Origin: Streptococcus pyogenes | Lineage (GTDB): Bacteria; Bacillota; Bacilli; Lactobacillales; Streptococcaceae | Assembly: GCF_002055535.1 (NCBI RefSeq) | Contig: NZ_LN831034.1 | Span: forward strand, 1,674,001 to 1,738,000 | Direction of reading: 5' to 3' | DNA length: 64,000 bases | Shown: one piece after another, positions 9,483-17,745 of the stretch | Layout of the letters: each line of letters opens with the position of its first letter | Numbering within the stretch: position 1 is the first letter of the stretch | Notes under the pieces: generated by a model | Database searches by the model: none | Told to the model about the DNA's origin: nothing | The model's input: only the letters and a program-made list of their open reading frames with translations | Translations under genes and position numbers: made by a program

Positions 9483-9875
9483 TTAACGTTTTGAGAATTG
9501 TGAAGCTTTACGAGCTTTCTTAAGACCTGGTTTTTTACGTTCAACCATACGTGCGTCACGTGTAAGAAGGCCAGCGCGTTTCAATGAATCGCGGAAGTCT
9601 GGGTCTACTTGAAGAAGCGCACGAGCGATACCATGACGGATCGCACCTGATTGTCCACCGTAACCACCACCAACAACGTTAACGAAAACGTCGTATGAAC
9701 CTTCAGTTGATGTAACTGCAAAAGGTTGGTTGATGATCAAACGTAAGTCAGCATGTGGGATGTATTCTTCTACATCTTTTTTGTTAACAGTGATTTTACC
9801 AGTACCTGGAACCAAACGAACGCGTGCAACAGCGTTTTTACGACGGCCAGTACCTGCATATTGTGCTTGTGCCAT
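9483..9875 (-). CDS. rpsI: 30S ribosomal protein S9 (uS9)
   Basis: 130 residues, family length. It starts [25 protein letters not shown] and ends with the tRNA-contacting basic tail [14 protein letters not shown]. It follows rplM in the conserved rplM-rpsI order with a 20-bp gap. Its last 17 codons and stop are duplicated at 7356-7408; the integrated element ends exactly at the stop codon side, leaving the protein unchanged. Confidence 0.98.
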
Positions 9876-9895
9876 TATTTAATGCTCCTTTCCTC

Positions 9896-10342
9896 TTAGA
9901 TAAGTCCTGAGATGTCAAGTACTTCTGGTTGTTGTGCTGCGTGAGTATGCTCACCGCCAACGAAGACTTTCAATTTCATACCTTGTGCACGTCCAAGAGT
10001 GTTATGTGGAAGCATGCCTTTAACTGATTTTTCAATCAAGCGAACTGCGTTTTTAGAGCGAAGTTCACCAGCAGTGATTGATTTCAAACCACCTGGGTAC
10101 ATTGAGTGAGTGTAGTAAACTTTATCAGTTGCTTTTTTACCAGTTAATTTAACTTTTTCAGCGTTGATAACGATAACAAAATCACCTGTATCAGTATGTG
10201 GTGTGAAAGTTGGTTTGTTTTTTCCGCGAAGTACGCTAGCAACTACTGCAGAAAGACGTCCAAGTGGCACATCAGTTGCGTCAACAACGTACCATTTGCG
10301 TTCAACTTGGCCTGGTTTAGCCATGAAAGTTGTTTTGTTCAT
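9896..10342 (-). CDS. rplM: 50S ribosomal protein L13 (uL13)
   Basis: 148 residues starting [22 protein letters not shown], with [22 protein letters not shown] and [10 protein letters not shown] motifs of L13. The frame is open further upstream (to 10447), but AGGAGAAATC directly precedes the ATG at 10342 and the upstream part is the mRNA leader. L13 is an early-assembling large-subunit protein and, by family knowledge, represses its own operon through the leader. Confidence 0.97.
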   Translation of the reverse strand: MNKTTFMAKPGQVERKWYVVDATDVPLGRLSAVVASVLRGKNKPTFTPHTDTGDFVIVINAEKVKLTGKKATDKVYYTHSMYPGGLKSITAGELRSKNAVRLIEKSVKGMLPHNTLGRAQGMKLKVFVGGEHTHAAQQPEVLDISGLI

Positions 10343-10354
10343 GATTTCTCCTAT

Positions 10355-10452
10355 ACGAATTCGTAATATTTGTTTACAAGGTGATGGGTGTTCCGTCCCA
10401 TCGAAGGTATTTGGAAGGTTCCGGGGCCTTTCAAATGGGGTAAACAATACCG
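10355..10452 (-). promoter_or_regulatory. rplM leader, probable L13 autoregulatory RNA
   Basis: The 110-nt leader between the promoter and rplM carries compact GC-rich pairing unusual for this genome (for example GATGGGACGGAACACCCATC and GGCCCCGGAACC). Position and length fit the L13 ribosomal-protein leader known in firmicutes. A covariance search was not possible. Confidence 0.6.
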
Positions 10453-10458
10453 CCTACT

Positions 10459-10488
10459 ATGATATCAAACTTAAGAGGCTCCAGTCAA
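10459..10488 (-). promoter_or_regulatory. promoter of the rplM-rpsI operon
   Basis: Minus-strand TTGACT (10483-10488), 18-bp spacer, TATCAT (10459-10464). Confidence 0.65.
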
Positions 10489-10559
10489 GTGCTTTAGCTG
10501 ATTTTATTGGATTATTTTTTCTTTCGATTTAGGAGAATGGCAGAGCTGCTCTGCTGGTG

Positions 10560-10766
10560 TTAACGAGAATCATCAGCTTCCCAAAAAAGGTCATCTAAAG
10601 TCTTATCAAGCACTCGACAAATGGCAATGCAAAGATTAATCGTTGGGTTGTAATCACCTTTTTCAACAGCCGCAATGGTTTGTCTGGAGACGCCTACCAA
10701 ATCTGCTAGAGCTTGTTGAGACAAATCTTTGCCTGCACGCGCTGCTTTTAATTTGAGGTTCTTCAT
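10560..10766 (-). CDS. Xre-family transcriptional regulator, short
   Basis: A 68-residue protein that is essentially one HTH_3 domain: LKAARAGKDLSQQALADLVG, then SRQTIAAVEKGDYNPTINLC (recognition helix) and a short tail ending DDLFWEADDSR. It overlaps the upstream membrane-protein gene by 4 bp (ATGA), so the two are co-translated. Small Xre regulators paired with a membrane protein are common in firmicutes (YozG-like). The regulated target is unknown, probably this operon. Confidence 0.85.
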   Translation of the reverse strand: MKNLKLKAARAGKDLSQQALADLVGVSRQTIAAVEKGDYNPTINLCIAICRVLDKTLDDLFWEADDSR

Positions 10767-11269
10767 TCATCTGCCTCTTTAGCATCCAGATAATGACGAT
10801 AGAAAATACTAGCTCCCATACTAAGGTTACAATATGTCGTTTGAACTGCCAACCCTCCCCAAAGAGCCAATGTAAAGAGGAAGCTTGCAGATACCAGTCC
10901 CTCTGTGAATCGGCTAATAAAGAGTGACAGCCAGATAACCACAATCATAAACCAAAACCCAATAGTGTATCCTTTGAGAAGAATCTGTTTTTGGCGTTCA
11001 TCATATTTGGGCAACTTCTGATCGTCCCTTACCTTAGAATCTAGTACTTCCTTGCTGTCTAGTCTCGTTTGGAGCTTTTTCGCTGTCTTTAGCCCCCATA
11101 CCAACAATATGAGAAAGCTAGTCAATACAAAAGCTACGCCTCCAACTAAGTAACGTTGAAAACTGGTCTTAGCCAGTAATGTTGCTACTATCACAACTAG
11201 ATCCATCACTGCTGTTATGACAATGAAACCCCATTGTGACTTAGCGAGATTTTGTTTGCTATCAAACAT
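10763..11269 (-). CDS. four-helix membrane protein paired with Xre regulator
   Basis: Predicted integral membrane protein with hydrophobic stretches at WGFIVITAVMDLVVIVATLL, YLVGGVAFVLTSFLILLVWG, a cytosolic charged loop (KVRDDQKLPKYDERQKQ), then GFWFMIVVIWLSLFIS and FLFTLALWGGLAVQTTY. The frame opens at 11302, but the start is placed at 11269 (MFDSKQNLAKSQWG, 168 aa). AAAGGAGAAACGAATC precedes that ATG, and the upstream ATG lies before the expected transcription start. Function unknown. Confidence 0.75.
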   Translation of the reverse strand: MFDSKQNLAKSQWGFIVITAVMDLVVIVATLLAKTSFQRYLVGGVAFVLTSFLILLVWGLKTAKKLQTRLDSKEVLDSKVRDDQKLPKYDERQKQILLKGYTIGFWFMIVVIWLSLFISRFTEGLVSASFLFTLALWGGLAVQTTYCNLSMGASIFYRHYLDAKEADE

Positions 11270-11302
11270 GATTCGTTTCTCCTTTAAATCTTTATATGAC
11301 AT

Positions 11303-11331
11303 AATATAAATTATTTTGGATATTTTGTCAA
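11303..11331 (-). promoter_or_regulatory. promoter of the membrane protein-Xre operon
   Basis: Consensus -35 TTGACA (11326-11331), 17-bp spacer, -10 TATATT (11303-11308) on the minus strand. Transcription should begin near 11296. Confidence 0.75.
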
Positions 11332-11363
11332 ATATATTTTACATAATTGATTGACTTAAGCAG

Positions 11364-11396
11364 CAAAAAAGGATTGAGGATTTCTCTTCAATCCTT
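11364..11396 (-). terminator. terminator of degV-family gene
   Basis: Minus strand AAGGATTGA pairs with TCAATCCTT, followed by TTTTT, 8 bp after the stop codon. Confidence 0.8.
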
Positions 11397-11404
11397 ATAA
11401 GGGA

Positions 11405-12265
11405 TTAACGGGAATTCTGCCCAATCACAAAAACTGCCAGGGTGTTAGGACCAACGTGAGCTGAGATAACTGGTCCTAGTGGCATCATAAGAACATCGCT
11501 AATATTCTCATGCGCCAGCAGCTCTTCTCGTAACTTTTCGGCACTACCCTGATCGCTTGTATAAGAGACAATAACCGTCGAATCCGCAATATCTTTTTCC
11601 ACTTGAGCCACCATTTCTTTGATGGCTTTTTGGCGTCCCCGAATTTTTGCAATGGGCACCAATTTCCCTTCCTCATCAATCCACAAAAGAGGTTTGATAC
11701 TGGCTAAACTGCCTAGAAAAGCTGAACCTTTTGACAGACGCCCACCACGCATCAAATGAAAAAGATCATCTACTAAGAAATAGGTGCGCAGTCGAGGGAT
11801 CACTGCTTCAACAATATCTTTAGTCTCCAGTAAATTTTTGCCACTATCTCTGGCTTCTGCTGCTAAAATGGTTAGATAGCCTTCTCCTCCTGCAGCAGCC
11901 AAGGTATCAACAATTTCAATCACCGCATCGGGATAATCTTCTCGAACAAGATCGCGTGCCATTAGAGCGCTTTGATAGGTACCCGATAAAACCGAAGAAA
12001 AAGCAAGATAAAGCAGTGCTTTGTTGTTCCTAGCATGTTCACGAAAAACCTTCTCAAACTCTCCCACATTAATCTGACTGGTTTGAGGATGACTGCCAGC
12101 TTTCATCTTTTTCAAAAGGTAATCACTACTAATACGGTTAGGACCGACCGTTTCATAAACCTCTCCATCGCACAAAATCGTTAATCCTATAAGGACAATA
12201 TCATGATCTTCTGCCCAGGTTTGATTCAAATCAGCGGTTGAATCTGTCATTATTGTAAAGGTCAT
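11405..12265 (-). CDS. DegV-family fatty-acid-binding protein
   Basis: 286 residues, the usual DegV length. Seen features: [20 protein letters not shown] at the N-terminus, [37 protein letters not shown] and [22 protein letters not shown], all typical of DegV/FakB. FakB proteins bind fatty acids and present them to the kinase FakA for phosphorylation. Whether this paralogue does so cannot be told from sequence. GGAGAAGTAAG ribosome site; monocistronic. Confidence 0.85.
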   Translation of the reverse strand: MTFTIMTDSTADLNQTWAEDHDIVLIGLTILCDGEVYETVGPNRISSDYLLKKMKAGSHPQTSQINVGEFEKVFREHARNNKALLYLAFSSVLSGTYQSALMARDLVREDYPDAVIEIVDTLAAAGGEGYLTILAAEARDSGKNLLETKDIVEAVIPRLRTYFLVDDLFHLMRGGRLSKGSAFLGSLASIKPLLWIDEEGKLVPIAKIRGRQKAIKEMVAQVEKDIADSTVIVSYTSDQGSAEKLREELLAHENISDVLMMPLGPVISAHVGPNTLAVFVIGQNSR

Positions 12266-12361
12266 TCTTACTTCTCCTCATCCAGTTTTTTAGTTTGATA
12301 ATCAAATAATTATTGTTTTATTTTATCAAAAAAACCCGCACTTGGCGAGTCGTAATTCTCA

Positions 12362-12880
12362 TTATCGATCTAACTGAGACATAAAATCCTTCAATTGAAT
12401 AAGCTGTCCTTGGTCAAAAGGCCGCAGTTTAGGCGTTTTGAGATCAATATCTCTAGACATTTTATCTAAATCAGCTTTGACAGTATGAACTCTTTGCTCT
12501 AATTCTCTTGCAGTGACACGAAGAGCTCCTTGAGAAAAAATCGTCCATTGTTCATTTAAATCACTCGTAGCTACTTCTACCATATGTATAGCCGTATTTA
12601 ACTCTGCTGCCATGCGCTCAATGTAGCTATCTGCTGTTTCGTCTTCCTCTGTAAATACCACTGAGATATAATACTGGTCATATCGTTGCCTTAACCCCGG
12701 TACATATTGGGCATCAAAAACACAAATAATATTAATATTCTCAAAATGGGCATAATGATTAAGTTTTGTTAAAAGTGTGTTACGTGCCTGATCAAGCTGA
12801 TTTGTCTTAAACAACTGACGGGTTGATTGCCAAAAGGCAATCATATTATACCCATCTACTAATAATATCCGTTTTTTCAT
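12362..12880 (-). CDS. rae1: NYN-domain ribosome-associated ribonuclease (YacP/Rae1)
   Basis: 172 residues with the PIN-like NYN fold: ILLVDGYNMIAFW at the N-terminus (catalytic Asp), NIICVFDAQYV and EDETADSYIERMA in the middle. The B. subtilis homologue Rae1 cuts mRNA in the ribosomal A site. It lies 3 bp after rlmB and has only a weak ribosome site, so it is probably translated by coupling. The pairing with an rRNA methylase is conserved in firmicutes. Confidence 0.85.
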   Translation of the reverse strand: MKKRILLVDGYNMIAFWQSTRQLFKTNQLDQARNTLLTKLNHYAHFENINIICVFDAQYVPGLRQRYDQYYISVVFTEEDETADSYIERMAAELNTAIHMVEVATSDLNEQWTIFSQGALRVTARELEQRVHTVKADLDKMSRDIDLKTPKLRPFDQGQLIQLKDFMSQLDR

Positions 12881-12883
12881 AAT

Positions 12884-13630
12884 TTAGCGCCTATTTCGGA
12901 AAACTTCATACATGAGAATAGCTGCCGCTACGCTAGCATTTAAGCTCTGTACGTGACCATTCATAGGAATCGTAATCATTTCATCAACTTGCTTTTTGAT
13001 ATTGGTAGAGATGCCTTTACCTTCGTTACCAATGACTAAAGCAAGTTTACCATTAGTGTTCCAGCAATCAGACGGTGTTCCATTCATGTCTGTGCCAAAA
13101 ATCCAGAATCCTCTTGCTTTCAATTTATCTAGAGTTTGACTAAGGTTAGTTACTCTCGCTATCGGAATATGTTCAACAGCACCTGTAGACGTCTTTGAAA
13201 CCACTGGAGTCACACCAACAGAACGATGTTTAGGAATAATCACTCCACATACATTTGTAGCATCAGCTGTCCGTAAAATCGATCCTAAATTATGAGGATC
13301 TGTCAGACCATCTAAAATAAGAATCAAAGGATTTGCTTCTTGCTCTGCTATTTCGAGGATCTCATCAACATCAGTATAGGCAAAAGCTGATACTCTCAGA
13401 ACAAAACCTTGATGCACAGCTCCATCAGTCATTTGTGACAAGGTTTTTTTAGGCGTCCATGAAATAGCGACCTTTTTTTGTGTCGCTAAGCTTTTGATGT
13501 TATCCACTTTCTTTCCTCTTAAATCCTCTTGGATATAAAGCTTATTTCCTGTATTTGCTTGAAGGCTTTCTGTAACGGCATGAACACCATAGACGATATC
13601 GTTTGTTTCAATAGTATCTTTATCTTCCAT
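12884..13630 (-). CDS. rlmB: 23S rRNA (guanosine-2'-O-)-methyltransferase, TrmH/RlmB family
   Basis: SPOUT methyltransferase with a substrate-binding N-terminus (DIVYGVHAVTESLQ) and the family motifs DGLTDPHNLGSILRTADA, LVIGNEGKGIS and NGHVQSLNASVAAAI, which form the trefoil knot and SAM site. Expected to methylate G2251 of 23S rRNA. The frame is open to 13657, but I choose ATG 13630 (MEDKDTIETND, 248 aa). An extended -10 box lies exactly 7 bp upstream and there is no ribosome site, so the mRNA may be leaderless. Confidence 0.88.
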   Translation of the reverse strand: MEDKDTIETNDIVYGVHAVTESLQANTGNKLYIQEDLRGKKVDNIKSLATQKKVAISWTPKKTLSQMTDGAVHQGFVLRVSAFAYTDVDEILEIAEQEANPLILILDGLTDPHNLGSILRTADATNVCGVIIPKHRSVGVTPVVSKTSTGAVEHIPIARVTNLSQTLDKLKARGFWIFGTDMNGTPSDCWNTNGKLALVIGNEGKGISTNIKKQVDEMITIPMNGHVQSLNASVAAAILMYEVFRNRR

Positions 13631-13636
13631 GAGTTT

Positions 13637-13645
13637 ATTATACCA
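13637..13645 (-). promoter_or_regulatory. extended -10 promoter of rlmB-rae1
   Basis: TGGTATAAT on the minus strand (TATAAT at 13637-13642). A 7-bp step places +1 on the A of the rlmB ATG. No good -35 is seen, as is usual for extended -10 promoters. Confidence 0.6.
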
Positions 13646-13676
13646 TGAATGCTTCAAAATAAATGCATAGACTCTT

Positions 13677-14474
13677 TTATTTTCGTCTAGATACTTTTTG
13701 AATAGCTATAAATAAACCTGCAGCTAAACTGACTACTAGACCTAATAAGACCCAAGGGAATCCTCTTTTTGAAGTAGGTTTTACTTCCTCTTTGTCCACT
13801 AGCATTTTTGTCTTGTTGCTACCGTTTTTTTGGCTATTACTAGCAGTTGGTGTAAGTTTCTCATTTTTAGTAGATCGCTTTAAGGAAGTTGATCGATGAT
13901 TAGTAGCTGATCTGAAAGGATTTGAAGTAGAATCTATTTCTTGGTTAGCTGATTGATTTGTTTGAGCTTTTGTGTCTACATCGACTGAATTCGTCATTGC
14001 TTTAGAAGTATCCTTTTGTTGCATATTAGTTGGTGTTTTTCTAGCTTTGTTTTGATCAAAATGAACAGTTCCTGATTGACCAGTTACTGCCTTTTCTTGA
14101 GTATGAACGGTGACAGTTACATGATAGTCACCACTCTTTTGTCCAGTTAAATCAAACCAAGCTGTAAAACGACGCTGTTGCGCTGCCATAGTATATACCC
14201 AACTATTAATAGTATTATCACTAGCGTCTTTAAGTGTTATCGTTGCCTGAGTTGGTTGTCTGACAGGTTGATCTGTGGTGACTGTAGCATCAATATAAGG
14301 TTCTGTTCCACGCATACTGGCTTCAACACTGACCTGACTAATAGTTGATTCAGCTATAACATTATCAGTGTGCTGATCTTGTGCATACACAGATATGGCT
14401 TTGCCAGAAGTCCCCAGCAAACCAATAAGTAAAGCTAGTGATAATAAGCTAATTGTTTTTTGCATAGTTGTCAT
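13677..14474 (-). CDS. secreted, membrane-anchored surface protein of unknown function
   Basis: 265 residues: a signal peptide (TISLLSLALLIGLLGTSGKAISVYAQ), then a beta-rich domain to about residue 145 (YIDATVTTDQPVRQPTQATI, YHVTVTVHTQEKAVTGQ). A low-complexity Ser/Thr/Asn/Lys-rich spacer follows, and then a C-terminal membrane helix (GFPWVLLGLVVSLAAGLFIA) with a KVSRRK tail. There is no LPXTG, so it is tethered by the helix rather than by sortase. AGGAGATATTTATT ribosome site. The exposed middle and long stalk suggest a surface role; no family recognised. Confidence 0.75.
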   Translation of the reverse strand: MTTMQKTISLLSLALLIGLLGTSGKAISVYAQDQHTDNVIAESTISQVSVEASMRGTEPYIDATVTTDQPVRQPTQATITLKDASDNTINSWVYTMAAQQRRFTAWFDLTGQKSGDYHVTVTVHTQEKAVTGQSGTVHFDQNKARKTPTNMQQKDTSKAMTNSVDVDTKAQTNQSANQEIDSTSNPFRSATNHRSTSLKRSTKNEKLTPTASNSQKNGSNKTKMLVDKEEVKPTSKRGFPWVLLGLVVSLAAGLFIAIQKVSRRK

Positions 14475-14647
14475 AATAAATATCTCCTCTTTAAATTAAT
14501 CTTACCCTCTCATTATAAACTATTCGAAAATGATTTCATTATTTTTATGTCTTTTTTGTTACAAATGTATCTTTTTTATATCATTATGTCTTTTTGATGT
14601 CATAAAAAGACTTAATGGCTCTCTACCTTTACTTCAGACCTATGAAA

Positions 14648-14673
14648 ATAAGAGTCTCCTAGGGGACTCTTAT
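14648..14673 (-). terminator. terminator of the cysS-mrnC operon
   Basis: ATAAGAGTCTCC and GGGGACTCTTAT (one G-U) around TA, with TTTT on the minus-strand 3' side. The stem overlaps the mrnC stop codon. Confidence 0.7.
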
Positions 14674-15083
14674 GAGGATATCAATTGTTGCTTTTCTACA
14701 TACTCAATACACCATCTGATCAATTCTTCTAACCGCTCTTTTTGGCCCATCATATCAAGATAACCCATAATGGCTTCAAAACCTGTCGACATACGATAGG
14801 TAATAATATCGGCATTCTTAGCTTTAGTATGGCTATTGGTATTGCGACCACGCTTATAGATGTCTTCTTCTTTTTCGGTCAATAGCTGCGCTTCTAACAT
14901 AGCCTGAATCAAGTTGGCTTGTGCCTTAGCAGAAACATATCTCGTTGCTAAACGGTGTAGCTGGCTAGGTTTCGTTTTACCTTGAAAAATGAGATGACGA
15001 CGAACATAGTAGGAATAAACCGCATCCCCTTCAAAGGCTAGGGCAATGCCATTAATCAAATTCACATCAACTGGATTAGTCAC
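14670..15083 (-). CDS. mrnC: mini-ribonuclease III
   Basis: 137 residues forming only the RNase III catalytic domain without a dsRNA-binding domain. It contains NGIALAFEGDAVYSYYVRRHLI, with the family acidic residues, and the conserved GFEAIMGYLDMMGQKERLEEL. Homologues mature 23S rRNA. It overlaps cysS by 8 bp, the conserved firmicute arrangement. Confidence 0.92.
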   Translation of the reverse strand: MTNPVDVNLINGIALAFEGDAVYSYYVRRHLIFQGKTKPSQLHRLATRYVSAKAQANLIQAMLEAQLLTEKEEDIYKRGRNTNSHTKAKNADIITYRMSTGFEAIMGYLDMMGQKERLEELIRWCIEYVEKQQLISS

Positions 15084-16419
15084 GCAGCCACCTCACACCA
15101 TCTTTGGTATCTAGCAGCTTGATGCCTTGAACTGCTAACTGATCTCGAATGGCATCAGCTGTGGCAAAATCACGATTCGCGCGTGCTTCTTGTCGCTTGG
15201 CAATCAAGGCTTCAATGTCAACCTCAAGCACCTCTTCTTCAAAGATAATGCCAAAAACAGCTAACATTTTCTCAAAAGCGCTTTTAACAGGTTCTGTATA
15301 GGAGCCAGAATTAATCCACTTGGCCATGTCAAATACGACGGTAATCCCATTTGCTGTATTGAAATCATCGTCCATAGCGTCTTGGAAAGCTATTACAAAC
15401 TGTTTTAGCTCTTGCTCATCTGCAGTTTCTGTCAGCGGTTGTTGCAAGGTGTTTTTAAGATACTTCAGATTGATTTCCGCATCATGAATAGTCTTTTCAG
15501 TGAAGTTAATTGGTTTTCGGTACTGTTGTGTCGCAAGAAAGAATCGCAAAACCTGACCATCAACGGTTTGTAACATGTCATGAACGGTCACAAAATTACC
15601 TAGTGACTTGGACATTTTTTCGTTATCAACAGTGACAAACCCATTGTGCATCCAATAGTTAGCAAAAGTCTTGCCTGTTTTGGCCTCAGATTGGGCAATT
15701 TCATTGGTATGATGAGGAAATTCCAAATCAGCTCCGCCACCATGAATATCAATGGTATCACCAAGAATTTCAGTAGCCATCACAGAACATTCAATGTGCC
15801 AGCCTGGACGACCAAACCCCCAGGGGCTATCCCAAGAAACCTCACCTGCCTTAGCTGATTTCCAAAGAGCAAAGTCCAGTGGATTTTCTTTTAAAGCTGT
15901 CTCAGCATCTGTTCGACCACTGGCTCCAACTTCAAGTTCTGACAGGGTTTTATTAGCTAGCTTGGCATAATGCTCTGACTTTTCCACGCGGAAATACACA
16001 TCTCCATCTGCTTCGTAAGCAAAATCTTTTTCAATGAGACTTTCAACAAATGAAATGATTTCTGCTATATAATCCATAACACGAGGATTTTGTGTGGCTG
16101 GCTTAACACCAAGTGCCTTGGTATCTTCTATAAAAGCTGCAATAAAGCGATCTGACAATTCTTTAGGAGAAACACCTGCTTGAGTAGCAGCCTTGATAAT
16201 TTTATCATCGACATCGGTAAAATTGGAAATGTAATTGACCTGATAGCCAGTATACTCAAAATAACGTCGAATGGTGTCAAAAGCGACCGCTGATCTAGCA
16301 TTTCCAATATGAATATAATTATAGACCGTCGGTCCACAAACGTATATATTGACTGTATTTTCAGTCAAAGGTACAAACTTGCGGAGCGAACGGGTCATGG
16401 TATCATAAATTTTAATCAT
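15076..16419 (-). CDS. cysS: cysteinyl-tRNA synthetase
   Basis: Class I synthetase, 447 residues. HIGN in the CGPTVYNYIHIGNARSAVAFD motif, zinc ligands including C28, ECSVMA and GGGADLEFPHH, and KMSKSLGN at about residue 266. It charges tRNA-Cys. An AAGGAGTTTAC ribosome site precedes the ATG. Followed by mrnC, and cysE lies about 0.7 kb upstream. Confidence 0.97.
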   Translation of the reverse strand: MIKIYDTMTRSLRKFVPLTENTVNIYVCGPTVYNYIHIGNARSAVAFDTIRRYFEYTGYQVNYISNFTDVDDKIIKAATQAGVSPKELSDRFIAAFIEDTKALGVKPATQNPRVMDYIAEIISFVESLIEKDFAYEADGDVYFRVEKSEHYAKLANKTLSELEVGASGRTDAETALKENPLDFALWKSAKAGEVSWDSPWGFGRPGWHIECSVMATEILGDTIDIHGGGADLEFPHHTNEIAQSEAKTGKTFANYWMHNGFVTVDNEKMSKSLGNFVTVHDMLQTVDGQVLRFFLATQQYRKPINFTEKTIHDAEINLKYLKNTLQQPLTETADEQELKQFVIAFQDAMDDDFNTANGITVVFDMAKWINSGSYTEPVKSAFEKMLAVFGIIFEEEVLEVDIEALIAKRQEARANRDFATADAIRDQLAVQGIKLLDTKDGVRWLRD

Positions 16420-16446
16420 GTAAACTCCTTATTCAATAGTCTGGCA

Positions 16447-16677
16447 TTAGTTGTCATCTTGATATCCTAAGTCTTTTTCTGAAATGCTGTTCCACCTTTT
16501 CAACAATTTAATATTAATAACCAAACCTATTAACCAAAATAGGGTCAAAATGAAGTATATAATCGCTTTAACCATGTCTTGTCTCAGTAAAAAGATTAGA
16601 CTAGCCACCAGTGTAATACTAGAAACAAGAATAGACAAACTCATAATGACATACAGCCCAACTCTTATTTTATTCAT
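16447..16677 (-). CDS. small two-helix membrane protein
   Basis: 76 residues with two hydrophobic segments (GLYVIMSLSILVSSITLVAS and AIIYFILTLFWLIGLVINI), a charged middle and an acidic C-terminus (SEKDLGYQDDN). AAAGGAGCCTC ribosome site at good spacing supports real translation. Located 27 bp upstream of cysS. Function unknown. Confidence 0.65.
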   Translation of the reverse strand: MNKIRVGLYVIMSLSILVSSITLVASLIFLLRQDMVKAIIYFILTLFWLIGLVINIKLLKRWNSISEKDLGYQDDN

Positions 16678-16700
16678 GAGGCTCCTTTATTAACGAAAAA

Positions 16701-16719
16701 CCTTCACAACCTGTGAAGG
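16701..16719 (-). terminator. terminator upstream of the small membrane gene
   Basis: CCTTCACA/TGTGAAGG stem with a 3-base loop, followed by TTTTTCG on the minus strand. It ends transcription arriving from the cysE side. A 90-codon frame at 16690-16962 runs into this stem and is not supported. The rest of 16720-17155 holds no gene that I can support. Confidence 0.7.
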
Positions 16720-17155
16720 CTTCAGAAAGTAGACAAACCCACTTTTATGCTCAAAAAGCATGAATAGATCTGCTGATTTGACATCAGGTTTCCTATTTCT
16801 GCATGTGGGGTGAGCCAAAACAGCTGCTTTTTGTTGTGGTAAAAGTGGTATCAATACTGACAGTGATGCCCATACAGATTTTTGAGACCTTAGGCTCAAA
16901 ACTAAGGCATGGAATTCCAAAGGAAGTCGCTGCCGTAAGCACCACCTGAGAAAAAGTATCACAATAGACTGTTTCTTCAGTCTAAGACTTGCTTAGTTGA
17001 TGCTCTTTTACGTGTTTTTTGTATTTTGTAACATTCCCATATCACTACACTCAGCAACCAAACTGATAGGGCTAGCTAAGTTCAACATTACTCTACTAGA
17101 AAGTCCCAAAATATTTTATCGGAAGTCATCAGTGCTTCTTTTTGTTATTTTCCGA

Positions 17156-17737
17156 TCATTTTGACAACTGATAAGAGACCTCTCGTTGTTTTTGTAAACT
17201 TTGAATTTGACGATTATCTTTTTGCCCATGCACTCGTACTATCTTAGCTGGCACACCTACAACTGTCACGTCTTCAGGAACATCTGATAACACAACAGCT
17301 GCTGCCCCTACTTTAGCATTTGCTCCGATGTCAATAGGTCCAATCACTTGGGCATGTGCCGAAATTAAGGCACCTTGTCGAACCGTTGGATGACGCTTGC
17401 CACAATCTTTTCCGGTTCCACCTAGGGTCACCCCATGATAAAGCATCACACCTTTTTCAACAATTGCTGTCTCTCCAATAACAAGACCAGCACCATGGTC
17501 AATGAAGACTCCAGGAGCGATTTGTGCTCCAGGATGGATTTCAATTTGTGTCCAAAATCGCCAAAATTGGCTATGCATTCTGGCTAGTAATTTAAAATGA
17601 TGTCGCCAAAGAAAATGAGACAAACGATGAGCAGCTAGGGCTTTGATGCCTGGATAAGTTAGGATAACCTCAAGACTATTACGAGCAGCTGGGTCTAGAG
17701 CTTTAACAATAGCTATACTTTCTTTCCACCAACCCAT
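17156..17737 (-). CDS. cysE: serine O-acetyltransferase
   Basis: 193 residues, left-handed beta-helix acyltransferase that makes O-acetylserine from serine and acetyl-CoA for cysteine synthesis. An N-terminal helical domain (SLEVILTYPGIKALAAHRLSH) is followed by hexapeptide repeats (IEIHPGAQIAPGVFIDHGAG, IGETAIVEKGVMLYHGVTLG, GTGKDCGKRHPTV with catalytic His). It lies 8 bp after the SseB-like gene in the operon headed by pnp. Confidence 0.95.
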   Translation of the reverse strand: MGWWKESIAIVKALDPAARNSLEVILTYPGIKALAAHRLSHFLWRHHFKLLARMHSQFWRFWTQIEIHPGAQIAPGVFIDHGAGLVIGETAIVEKGVMLYHGVTLGGTGKDCGKRHPTVRQGALISAHAQVIGPIDIGANAKVGAAAVVLSDVPEDVTVVGVPAKIVRVHGQKDNRQIQSLQKQREVSYQLSK

Positions 17738-17745
17738 ACTAACTC

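Larger units (their letters stand above)
7356..9535. mobile_element. decayed integrated element at the rpsI 3' end
   Basis: About 2.1 kb bounded by the 53-bp duplication. Contents: two GGTATCAA repeats near the left end (7510-7517, 7521-7528) and one near the right (9401-9408), a RelBE-type toxin-antitoxin pair and a broken tyrosine integrase. No replication, transfer or structural genes remain, so it is a relic of an integrative element or prophage. The left non-coding part (7409-7588) is A+T rich with no gene seen. Confidence 0.8.

Noticed and set aside
10343..10447. N-terminal extension of L13
   Set aside because: ATG 10342 has a strong ribosome site and the standard L13 start; the extension is the structured mRNA leader.
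16690..16962. 90-codon minus-strand frame after cysE
   Set aside because: Its end runs through a clear terminator stem, no ribosome site was seen, and no family is recognised. It may be a decayed fragment, but this cannot be supported.
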